64,000 nucleotides of DNA, taken from positions 111,157 to 175,156 of the forward strand of contig CAVOZI010000011.1 of the NCBI GenBank assembly GCA_963700895.1, in the 5' to 3' direction. The notes beneath the pieces were generated by a model. The model searched no databases, had not been told where the DNA came from, and saw nothing but the letters and a program-made list of their open reading frames with translations. Below are positions 56,030 through 64,000 of this stretch, piece after piece (within the stretch, counting starts at the first letter, position 1; each line of letters starts with the position of its first letter). The DNA is from Anderseniella sp963700895 (lineage in GTDB: Bacteria > Pseudomonadota > Alphaproteobacteria > Rhizobiales > Aestuariivirgaceae). The translations under genes and the position numbers were made by a program.

Positions 56030-57787
56030 TCAGGACCGGTTGGGCTTTTCGGTGCCGGAAGCCGTGGGCGGCTCCTTTGCCGGGTCGAGCGGCGCAAGGC
56101 CATCCTTAAGCTTCTTGCGGATCTTCTCCGCGTCAGCCTCGGTGGGGTTGGAATCAAGCGCATATTGCCACTGGAATTTCGCTTCCAGCGTGCGGCCCAC
56201 GCGCCACAGGGCGTCGCCCAGGTGGTCGTTGATCACCGGGTCTTCAGGACGCAGGCCGGCGGCGCGCTCCAGCAGCTCGACCGCCTCTTCGTAATTGCCC
56301 AGCTGGTAGTGCGCCCAGCCGAGGCTGTCGACGATATAGCCGTCATTGGGGCGCAGCGAGACGGCCTTCTCGACCATCTTGAAGGCTTCATCGAGATTGA
56401 GGCGTTTTTCGATGAGCGAGTAGCCGAGATAGTTCAGGACCGCCGCCTGTTCAGGCTGGAAGCGCAGCGCCTTGCGGAAGTCCGGCTCCGCATTGGCCCA
56501 CTTGCCCGCGCGCTCCCAGGCGATGCCGCGGAAATAGTAGACCGACCACTGTTCCTCGCCCGGCTCGTCCACCCGGGCCAGCGCCTGGGTGTAGGCGTCG
56601 GCGGCGTCGAGCCATTTCTCGTTGAGCCGGTACAGATTCCCCAGCGCCAGCAGCGCGTTGTAGTTCTCCGGCTCGCGGGCGATCAGCGCCTTCAGCGTCT
56701 TGACCGCCTCCTCCGGCTGTTCAAGCTGGTTGAGGTTGGTGGCGATCTGGATCTCGGCGCTGGAGCGCAGCGGATTGCCGGCCGGCACCGCCTCGTAGGC
56801 GGTGATGGCCTGGCGGTAGAGCTTCATCTGGTTGTAGATCTCGCCCAGCAGTGTCTGGCCTTCCGGGAAACCCGGGTTCATGTACAGGGCAAGCCGGGCA
56901 TAGATGAGCGCGATGTCGATGGAACGCTCGTCGGTAAGCGCGCCGGCGATGGAGTACAAGGCCTCGGCTACGCCGGCCTCGGGGCTGGAGATGAACTTGC
57001 CAGGCTCTCCCCCCGCCTTGAGCCGGTCATGGGCGGCCTCTACCAGCGGGTTCTGCTGGGTGGCGCGCAGGAACAGTTCATAGGCCTCCAGCGCCTTCTC
57101 CGGCCGTCCGGTGCGCTCAAGGTAATTGCCGTAGGCCTGTACGACGCGCAGCGACGTTCCGGCCTTTTCGTAGGCCGACACATAGTTGGTCTCGGCGCGG
57201 TTGCGGTCATTGACCAGGTCAGCGATCAGCCCGGCATGGAATACCCTGAAATTCTCGAACGCCTGGTTGCGCTTGAGCGCATCCAGTTCGGTAAGCGCGC
57301 CATTGAGGTCGTTCTCGGCGGCATAGGTCCACGCCGACAGCAGCGCGGAGGTGAGTTCGCCGATGGGGGTGTAGCCCGCCTTGGCGAAATGCTCGCGTGC
57401 CAGCGCCTGCTTGCCATCGCGCATGGCCTCAAGGCCGAGGACCAGCAGCGACAGGCGGTGCTGGTCGTTGAACTCGAGCACCCGCTTGGCGAACCGGGAA
57501 CCGGCTTCCATGTTGCCCGACGAGACTTCCAGCGTGAAGGCGCGTTCGACGAGCAGCGGATTGTTCGGATCGCTCTCCAGCGCGCGGGCAATATAGCGCG
57601 CCGCGATATCGGTCTCGCGCTGACGGCTGGCATAGCGCCCGGCAAGATAGCTCCCGGATGGCGATGCATCCTCGATGCGCAGGTCTGCATAGGGGTCATC
57701 GCCTGGCGTCTGTGCCGCGGCAGCCGGTATCGACAGCGGCAGGCAGAGCATAAGGGCTGCACTCAACGTGCGCAGTTTGAAGGTCAT
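56030..57787 (-). CDS. Secreted TPR-repeat protein
   Basis: 585 residues from ATG 57787 with a signal peptide (MTFKLRTLSAALMLCLPLSI to AAAA). The rest is built of tetratricopeptide repeats, clearest at the C-terminal half (e.g. SIDIALIYARLALYMNPGFP, AVLNYLGYSLIEKRLNLDEA, IVDSLGWAHYQLGNYEEAVE). TPR arrays mediate protein contacts; this one is likely periplasmic or outer-membrane associated. The specific role is unknown. It lies upstream of ispE. Confidence 0.87.
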   Translation of the reverse strand: MTFKLRTLSAALMLCLPLSIPAAAAQTPGDDPYADLRIEDASPSGSYLAGRYASRQRETDIAARYIARALESDPNNPLLVERAFTLEVSSGNMEAGSRFAKRVLEFNDQHRLSLLVLGLEAMRDGKQALAREHFAKAGYTPIGELTSALLSAWTYAAENDLNGALTELDALKRNQAFENFRVFHAGLIADLVNDRNRAETNYVSAYEKAGTSLRVVQAYGNYLERTGRPEKALEAYELFLRATQQNPLVEAAHDRLKAGGEPGKFISSPEAGVAEALYSIAGALTDERSIDIALIYARLALYMNPGFPEGQTLLGEIYNQMKLYRQAITAYEAVPAGNPLRSSAEIQIATNLNQLEQPEEAVKTLKALIAREPENYNALLALGNLYRLNEKWLDAADAYTQALARVDEPGEEQWSVYYFRGIAWERAGKWANAEPDFRKALRFQPEQAAVLNYLGYSLIEKRLNLDEAFKMVEKAVSLRPNDGYIVDSLGWAHYQLGNYEEAVELLERAAGLRPEDPVINDHLGDALWRVGRTLEAKFQWQYALDSNPTEADAEKIRKKLKDGLAPLDPAKEPPTASGTEKPNRS

Positions 57788-58020
57788 GTGTCTCGTGTCC
57801 ATTCCAGACAGGGGCCGGCCAATTTCAGTGAACCACCCGGACGCCTGGGTGGCATCCGGCAGCGGCCGACGCGTGCTTTCAACCTGCAATGTGATGGTTT
57901 TTGGGCTGCTCCGCAAGCAAGCCATGTGTCACAAGCCCGGCATATGCAAAGAATCGCGGCCAGTACAGTCAAATGCGCGCCGGGTTGAAACCTGCCCCCC
58001 GCTTCGCCCACACTGACGCC

Positions 58021-59319
58021 ATGACAAGCAAGCTGATTCGCCGCCTCGTGCGCGCACTGATCGCGGCGCCTGCCCTGGCGGGCCTGATTTCCACCGCCGT
58101 GGCGCCACCGCCCGTAGCCGGTGCGGTAGAGGTTTCGGCCACCTATCGCAAGGCGGCGGAGCGCGGCTTTGCGGGCTTCCTCGAAAGCCTGTGGCCGGAG
58201 GCGCAGCAACGCGGCGTTTCGCGCCAGACCTTCGAGCGCGCGATCAGCCAGATGCGGATCGAGTGGGACATTCCCGACCTGGACCCGCCGCCGATGGCCG
58301 GCGAGGATCCGAAGCCGAGCCCGAAACGGCAGGCTGAATTCGGCTCGCCCGGACGGTATTTCAACGAAAAGTCCATGGCCAACCTGGCGGCCATCGCCCG
58401 CAAGGAAATCGCGAGATACGCCAGCACGTTCGAACGCATCGAACAGCGCACCGGCGTGGACAAGGAAATCCTTGCCGCCATCTGGGGGCGCGAGACGGCG
58501 TTCTCACGGGCAAAGATTCCGCATGACGCCATGTCGGTGCTGGCGACCCAGGCCTATCTGGGCCGCCGGCCGGACTTCTTCCGGCCCGAGGTGCTGGCGA
58601 TCATCGAGATCGCCGAGCGCGGCGTCGTGCCAATGAGCGATTTGAAGGCGTCATGGGCGGGCGCCATGGGTCACACGCAGATGCTGCCGGGCCTCTACCT
58701 GAAGCACGCAACCGATGGTGATGGCGACGGCAAGGCCGACATCTGGAACTCGGTACCCGATGCACTGGCTACGTCCGCAGCGTTTCTCAAGGCCAGCGGC
58801 TGGGTTCCGGGCTTGAGCTGGGCCTACGAGGTGGAGCCTTCGGACCGGCTCGACTGTACGCTGGAAGGCCCGGATGAAGGCCGCCCGGTGGCGGACTGGG
58901 TGCGCGCCGGCGCCACGCGGGTGGCCGGGCGGCAATGGCCGCAATCGCTAATGGGCGCACGCGGTTACCTGATCATGCCGGCGGGCCGGTTCGGCCCGGC
59001 CTTCATCGCTACCGAGAATTACTACGCCATCAAGTCCTACAACGAGTCGGACCTGTACGTGCTGTATGTGGGCAACATGGCCGACCGGATTGCCGGGTCC
59101 GGGGCGTTCATCACGGGCTGGCGCGACGTTGACACCTTCACCCGGCCCGAAATGCAGCAGGTGCAGCGCAAGATGGTGGCGATGGGCTACAATGTGGGCG
59201 ACAGCATCGACGGGCTGATCGGCTTCCGCACCCGCACGGCTACCGGCATGCACCAGAAGAAACTCGGCCTGCCGGTGGATTGCTGGCCGAACAAGCCGTT
59301 CATTGCGCGGTTGAAGTAG
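58021..59319 (+). CDS. Lytic murein transglycosylase (MltB/SLT_2 type)
   Basis: 432 residues with an N-terminal export signal (LVRALIAAPALAGLISTAVA). The SLT_2 domain has the catalytic Glu in LAAIWGRETAFSRAKIP, the SWAGAMGHTQMLP active-site segment and the C-terminal peptidoglycan-binding-like VQRKMVAMGYNVG. It cleaves the glycan strands of peptidoglycan with anhydro-muropeptide formation. It is divergent from the TPR gene. Confidence 0.92.
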   Translation: MTSKLIRRLVRALIAAPALAGLISTAVAPPPVAGAVEVSATYRKAAERGFAGFLESLWPEAQQRGVSRQTFERAISQMRIEWDIPDLDPPPMAGEDPKPSPKRQAEFGSPGRYFNEKSMANLAAIARKEIARYASTFERIEQRTGVDKEILAAIWGRETAFSRAKIPHDAMSVLATQAYLGRRPDFFRPEVLAIIEIAERGVVPMSDLKASWAGAMGHTQMLPGLYLKHATDGDGDGKADIWNSVPDALATSAAFLKASGWVPGLSWAYEVEPSDRLDCTLEGPDEGRPVADWVRAGATRVAGRQWPQSLMGARGYLIMPAGRFGPAFIATENYYAIKSYNESDLYVLYVGNMADRIAGSGAFITGWRDVDTFTRPEMQQVQRKMVAMGYNVGDSIDGLIGFRTRTATGMHQKKLGLPVDCWPNKPFIARLK

Positions 59320-60460
59320 CCGACTTGAGAACCGTGCTGCTGGCAGGAGCGGCAGGCGCCGGGTTTGTACCGGCAGTGCGCATCTGCTCGACGCGCGAGG
59401 CGATGGCCGGGCGGTAATTCTGGGCAATTGCATCGCGCATCTTGTCTGCCTGCTGTGCGGGCGGATGCGGGTACACTTCAAACAGCCGCCTGAAGAAGGC
59501 GCGGGTATGGTCGCTGCAGTCCAGCAGCACCTGGTCCACCACCGCATCGACCGGCTTGCCCGGCTGCGGACCCGCCTGGTCGGTCCTGACGCGGTAACAG
59601 GTGAACATCTCTTCCTTGGCAATGGCCAGTTCAAGGTGCGGCCCCACCGGCTGCGGCGATCCCGGCACCGGGGCAGCAGCGGCGGACGCGGCATCGTCAG
59701 CACCGGTCGATGCCGGCTGCGGCACTGCCGGTTGCGCTGTGGCGGCGCGGCTGGGGGCGGGCTGAGCCGGTGCGGCGGCCACCTTCTGCTCCTGGCGCAC
59801 GCCGAGCACTGCTTCGCGCACGGCCGGCACGAAGGTCGATCCGCTCAGTTCCTCGGCCATCTTGCGGCCCCGGCGGTCGCCGAAGCGGCCTGCCAGCGCC
59901 AGTGACACGGTTTCGAACTGCTGGCGGCATTCGCCCTTGATGGCATCGGCCAGAACGTTCTTCAGGTTGAGCTTGGGGTGCTGCCTGGCCTGGGCGCGGG
60001 AATAGCCGGACAGGCAATCGCGGAAAGTGAAGACCGCCGGGTTGCCGGTCTCGTTCCACCAGTCGGCTTCGCTCTGGCCTTGCGAGCCACTGCCGGACGC
60101 CGTTTGCCGGCGCGGCTGCGGATCAGCCTCGATCACCAGCGGCTGTTCGGGGGTGGCTGCGACAGCGGGGGCTGGCTGCTGCACTGCCTCGTCCGGCTGC
60201 GCGGCGGCGTCAGGCGCCTGCGGCTGTGCAATGTTGATGGCGGTATCGCCAACGACGCTGGGCGTCTGCTGGGCAGGCAGCGTATTGTAGGCCGGCTGAT
60301 CGTTGCCGCTATCGCTGCCGAAAAGCGACATCAGGCTCTTCGACCTTCCGGCATTGATGCGGTCCTGACCCTGGCGCTCGGCAGCCTGAGCCCATGCCGT
60401 CACCGGCAAGGCGGCGATGCAGATGGCGCAGGTGAGTGCGCGAAACATGGCTCGAGACAT
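59300..60460 (-). CDS. Secreted protein with a duplicated Cys-pair domain
   Basis: 386 residues with a signal peptide (ALTCAICIAALPVTAWAQA). Two Ala/Pro/Gln-rich linkers separate two similar ~80-residue modules: FTFRDCLSGYSRAQARQHPK to the Cys in GEC, and FTCYRVRTDQAGPQPGKPVD to the Cys in LLDC. In each, two Cys are spaced by 26-28 residues and are followed by FxxVxxAxxxxF/RRxF type helices. I do not know this domain. It is 3' overlapping with the transglycosylase by 20 bases and upstream of nothing obvious. Confidence 0.72.
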   Translation of the reverse strand: MSRAMFRALTCAICIAALPVTAWAQAAERQGQDRINAGRSKSLMSLFGSDSGNDQPAYNTLPAQQTPSVVGDTAINIAQPQAPDAAAQPDEAVQQPAPAVAATPEQPLVIEADPQPRRQTASGSGSQGQSEADWWNETGNPAVFTFRDCLSGYSRAQARQHPKLNLKNVLADAIKGECRQQFETVSLALAGRFGDRRGRKMAEELSGSTFVPAVREAVLGVRQEQKVAAAPAQPAPSRAATAQPAVPQPASTGADDAASAAAAPVPGSPQPVGPHLELAIAKEEMFTCYRVRTDQAGPQPGKPVDAVVDQVLLDCSDHTRAFFRRLFEVYPHPPAQQADKMRDAIAQNYRPAIASRVEQMRTAGTNPAPAAPASSTVLKSATSTAQ

Positions 60461-60613
60461 AAGAAGCTTCCCTGTTGGCTCCCCAGCGTGTGCAGGATTG
60501 CCGCCAAAGCAGGCAACAAAATGACGCCGGTGTGGTTATCGCCGGGAAAGATATTGTCGCGTCAATGCCTTACGTCAAGGCTTCACGGACCGGCCACGGC
60601 AGCCCCGCACGCG

Positions 60614-62254
60614 TCACATGTTGGGGTAGTTGGGGCCCTCGCCGCCTTGCGGCACTGTCCAGTTGATATTCTGGGCCGGGTCCTTGATGTCACAGGTCTT
60701 GCAGTGCACGCAGTTCTGGAAATTGATCTGGAACCGCGGCTTGCCGCTATCGTCCTGCACGAACTCGTAAACCCCCGCCGGGCAGTAGCGTTGCGATGGG
60801 CCGGCATATTCCGGCAGGTTCTTCTGCACGGGGATCGCGGCATCCTTGAGCTTCAGGTGGGCTGGCTGGTTTTCGTCGTGGTTGGTGCCGGAATAGGCCA
60901 CGTTGGTGAGCCGGTCGAACGACAGCACGCCGTCAGGCTTCGGGTAATCGATCGGCTTGAAGTCAGCCGCCTTGCCGGTGGCTGCGGCGTCAGTCTTGCC
61001 GTGTTTCATGGTGCCGAAGAACGAGAACCCGAACAGCTGGTTGGACCACATGTCCAGCCCGCCCAGCGCCAACCCGCCGACGAGGCCGAGCTTCGACCAC
61101 ATCGGCTTGACGTTGCGGACCATCTTGAGGTCCTTCGCGATCGGTGAACGGTCCCAGGCCTTCTGGTATTCGACCAGTTCATCGCCCTCGCGGCCCGCGC
61201 CGATGGCTGCGAATGCTGCTTCTGCCGCCAGCATGCCGGACTTCATGGCGTTGTGAGAGCCCTTGATGCGCGGCACGTTGACCATGCCGGCAGAACAGCC
61301 GATCAGCACGCCGCCCGGGAACGACAGCTTCGGCACCGACTGGTAACCGCCCTCAGTGATGGCGCGCGCGCCGTAGGCGATGCGCCGGCCGCCTTCCAGC
61401 ACGTCGGCGATCATCGGGTGATGCTTGAAGCGCTGGAACTCCATGTAGGGGAACAGGTGGGGGTTGGCGTAGTTGAGGTGCACCACGAAGCCGATGGAGA
61501 CCAGGTTGTCCTCCAGGTGGTACATGAACGAGCCGCCGCCGGTCTTCGTGTCGAGCGGCCAGCCCATGGTGTGGGTGACCTGGCCCTGCTTGTGCTTCTC
61601 GGGCCTGACCTCCCACAGCTCCTTCATGCCGAGACCGAACTTCTGCGGGCTCTTGCCTTCAGACAGGTTGAATTTCTCGATCAGCACCTTGGCGAGCGAG
61701 CCACGCACGCCTTCGCCGATCATCACGTACTTGCCGTGCAGTTCCATGCCGGGCTGGTAGTCGGGGCCGGGCTCGCCATCCTTGCCGATGCCGAACACGC
61801 CGGCGACAACGCCCTTTACCGAGCCATCGTCGCGGTAGACCAGATCCGAGCAGGCAAAACCGGGGTAGATCTCGACGCCCAGCTCCTCGGCCTGGGTGGC
61901 CAGCCAGCGGCAGACATTGCCCAGCGACACGGCATAATTGCCATGATTGTTCATCAGCGGTGGCATCATGAAGTTGGGAAGGCGCACTGGCCCGATGGCC
62001 CGAGCATGTAGAAGCGGTCTTCGGTGACCGGCGTATTGAGCGGCGCGCCCTTCGCTTTCCAGTCGGGGATCAGTTCGTTGAGGGCGACCGGATCGATGAC
62101 AGCGCCGGAGAGGATGTGGGCGCCCACCTCGGAGCCCTTCTCCAGCACGCACACGCAGATCTCGCCGCCGGCCGCCGCCGCCAGTTGCTTGAGACGGATC
62201 GCCGCCGACAGTCCGGCCAGGGCCGGCGCCGACGATCACCACGTCAAAGTCCAT
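60614..62254 (-). pseudogene. Electron transfer flavoprotein-ubiquinone oxidoreductase, N-terminus out of frame
   Basis: The 546-codon frame is a clear ETF-QO from residue ~90 on (MPPLMNNHGNYAVSLGNVC, FGLGMKELWEVRPE, and the C-terminal 4Fe-4S ligands CPAGVYE ... NCVHCKTCDIKDP). It carries electrons from ETF to ubiquinone. The first ~12 residues (MDFDVVIVGAGP) are right, but the next ~75 are not ETF-QO: the FAD GxGxxG region reads GAGPGRTVGG. The correct sequence (GLSAAIRLKQ... VLEKGSEVGAHILSGAVIDP) sits in another frame. One extra C at 62217-62218 and one missing base near 61987 explain both shifts. As written the product would lack FAD binding. Confidence 0.8.
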
Positions 62255-62432
62255 GGCCTCCCGCTGCGACCGCGCCTTGATCGCTCATGTGCCCTCATAC
62301 TCCAGTTTGCATGCCGGTTTTGCTGATCGTATTGACACCTCTTATATTGAAGTTGCCTGCCGGGGCAAACAGCCTCAGAAACGTCATGATCAGGTACAAA
62401 ACGACACAGGGCGTCTACATTCCGGAGGTACG

Positions 62433-63282
62433 GTGAAACTGGAGGCTGCACAGGCACTGGCATGGCTTGCCGAGATGGGCGCCGACGAGGCGATCCTGCC
62501 CGAGGCAGTGGACCGGTTTGCCGAGTTGAGAGGCACTGAAAGTGGCGCCGGCAGCCCGCGCCGTGGCCGAGCCCGGTTCGCGGCCTGCCCTCAATCGCCC
62601 CGCCGCCGCCGCCCCGCCGCCTGCCGCCCCTACGCGCCAGCCAGCCAGCGCCGCCGTACCGGCAGTCGCAGCCGGGGAACTGGAAGCAATGGCCCAGGGC
62701 TGCAAGACGCTGGATGAACTTGCAGAGTTTCTCGACAGCTTTGACGCCTGCCCGCTGAAGCGCACCGCCACGCGGCTGTGCTTCGCCGACGGGCTGCCCG
62801 GCGCACACCTGATGATCGTGGGCGAAGCGCCGGGGCGCGACGAGGACGAGCAGGGCCTGCCGTTCGTGGGCCGGTCCGGGCAGCTGCTGGACCGGATGCT
62901 CAAGGCTGCCGGTTTCGACCGCCAGAGCGAGGATCCGGCCACCTCCGTTTTCATCACCAATGCGGTGTTCTGGCGCCCGCCGGGCAACCGCAATCCGTCC
63001 ACGGCAGAACTGCTGATGTGCCTGCCGTTCGTGCGGCGGGCCATCGAGCTGGCCGCGCCGCGCGTCATCATGACCGCAGGCAACATTCCTACCCAGTCGC
63101 TGCTCGATATCAGCCAGGGCATTACCCGGGCGCGGGGAAGCTGGCGGAAGATGACCATCGCGGGCCGCGAGGTCGAGGTGATGCCGGCCTACCATCCCTC
63201 GTTCCTGCTGCGCTCGCCGGAAGCCAAGCGGCTTGCCTGGCGCGACCTGCTGGCCGTAAAGGAACGGCTCGGCAATCAGTAG
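62433..63282 (+). pseudogene. Uracil-DNA glycosylase (family 4/5-like), N-terminus frameshifted
   Basis: GTG 62433 (GGAGG four bases before) starts VKLEAAQALAWLAEMGADEA and runs to DRFAEL, then leaves frame near 62529. The rest continues in another frame (EALKVAPAARAVAEPGS ... to 63282) with the Pro/Ala linker and the glycosylase domain: MIVGEAPGRDEDEQGLPFVG, GNRNPSTAE and PAYHPSFLL, including the Fe-S-type Cys region DACPLKRTATR. One extra base at about 62529 accounts for the break. Downstream ATGs such as 62542 could give the catalytic domain alone, so activity is not ruled out. Confidence 0.75.
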
Positions 63283-63567
63283 GCAGATTTGCCGGCTGCC
63301 GCGCCCCCTCGCCGGAAGGGGTGCAACCAGGGAGTATTGGCGCTATTGCCGCCAGACTTAAACCGCCCGTTAGGGTTACCCCTTCATTATTAACAACGGT
63401 GGCTTTCGTAAATTTTTATCTTGACTTGTCAAATATTTACTCCGAATTGCCGCCAACATTGAACGACTTGTGATTGAGGTGTTTAGTGGATTTTACGAAA
63501 CGGCATTTGCGGTCAATGGAACCCGCCGGTGCTGCCCCTTGTTAAACGTCAGAACTGGTGAACCCTC

Positions 63568-64000
63568 ATGTCCAGAATAGACGAAACCCGACCCTTCATT
63601 CCGGTCCGCATTGCGGTGCTGACCATCTCGGACACCCGTACTCTTGACACCGACAAGTCCGGCAACACGCTGACCTCGATGATCGCCGAGGCCGGCCACG
63701 CCCTGTCCGCCCGCTCCATCGTCAAGGATGACATACGCGCCATCCGTTCGACCATGCTGAAGTGGCTGAAGCGAGACGACACCGACGCCATCATCACCAC
63801 CGGCGGCACCGGGCTGACCGGCCGCGACGTGACGATCGAGGCCATCCGCCCGCTGCTGGACAAGGAGGCGGAAGGCTTTGCCATCGCCTTCCACATGATG
63901 TCGTGGGGCAAGATCGGCACATCCACCGTGCAATCGCGCGCCACCGCCGGTGTTGCATCGGGGAAGTACGTGTTCTGCCTGCCAGGTTCGCCTTGGCGCT
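63568..64000 (+). CDS. Molybdopterin biosynthesis MoaB/MogA-family protein (3' end cut by window)
   Basis: Starts MSRIDETRPFIPVRIAVLTI at 63568. Family motifs TSISDTRTLDTDKSG-like start, STGGTGL-like ITTGGTGLTGRDVTIEA and AFHMMSWGKIGTSTVQSRAT identify MoaB/MogA, which adenylylates molybdopterin. After FCLPGSP the frame reads WR where relatives have GA; removing one T at 63993-63994 would restore it. The gene runs off the right edge, so the end cannot be judged. A 285-base AT-rich stretch precedes it. Confidence 0.88.
   Translation, partial: MSRIDETRPFIPVRIAVLTISDTRTLDTDKSGNTLTSMIAEAGHALSARSIVKDDIRAIRSTMLKWLKRDDTDAIITTGGTGLTGRDVTIEAIRPLLDKEAEGFAIAFHMMSWGKIGTSTVQSRATAGVASGKYVFCLPGSPWR

Noticed and set aside
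63511..63540. Possible EcfG promoter (GGAAC-N17-TGTT) before moaB
   Set aside because: The -10 box is TGTT rather than CGTT and the gene is not an obvious stress gene.

Overview
The window reads as a GC-rich alphaproteobacterial chromosome segment, most likely from the order Hyphomicrobiales (Rhizobiales). The pointers are an EcfG sigma factor with a NepR anti-sigma factor and an HWE-type histidine kinase, a glyQ-glyS-ppdK neighbourhood, a putative CtrA half-site, and the general gene complement. Almost all of it is compact core metabolism. I see no insertion sequence, prophage, CRISPR array, tRNA or rRNA gene.

Layout. 1-2.8 kb: a minus-strand general stress response block (CHASE-PAS-HWE kinase, small membrane protein, NepR, start of EcfG). 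Two sequences match the EcfG promoter consensus (GGAAC-N16/17-CGTT), one before the kinase and one before the small protein-nepR-ecfG genes. 2.9-7.8 kb: a tandem glycine riboswitch ahead of gcvT-gcvH-gcvP. 7.8-20.2 kb: 3-oxoadipyl-CoA thiolase, biotin transporter BioY, metallo-hydrolase, alpha/beta hydrolase, Lrp regulator, acyl-CoA ligase, a frameshifted amidase, a class III aminotransferase, and an SDR / Cys-Met PLP enzyme / FG-GAP operon, then pdxH. 20.4-33 kb: fabI, aroC, dehalogenase, NYN protein, methyltransferases, tlyA-xseB-HDAC, ketopantoate reductase and a DmdC-like acyl-CoA dehydrogenase. 33-40.5 kb: a TsaC/Sua5 - FAD oxidoreductase - GNAT run, SRAP and Nudix proteins, acuI, and ygfZ-tag-HD. 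40.6-42.6 kb: an unusual outer-membrane beta-barrel gene with an internal stop and a fused acidic domain. 42.7-53.9 kb: branched-chain-type aminotransferase, SleB hydrolase, ppdK, glyS-CDGSH-glyQ, a 59-residue small gene, an S49 peptidase, a tRNA methyltransferase-like gene and DUF2007. 54-64 kb: polyprenyl diphosphate synthase, ispE, a TPR lipoprotein-like protein, a lytic transglycosylase, a secreted duplicated-domain protein, ETF-QO, uracil-DNA glycosylase and moaB/mogA.

Working together: glycine cleavage is controlled by its own substrate through the riboswitch. ETF-QO could take electrons from the acyl-CoA dehydrogenase. The DmdB-like ligase, DmdC-like dehydrogenase and AcuI would fit methylthiopropionate/acryloyl-CoA or fatty-acid catabolism, although they are not clustered.

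An important caveat: several genes contain apparent single-base indels (amidase near 14.23 kb; ETF-QO near 61.99 and 62.22 kb; UDG near 62.53 kb; MoaB near 63.99 kb). Four of the five lie in the last 2 kb, so local consensus errors in the sequence are a serious alternative to real gene decay.
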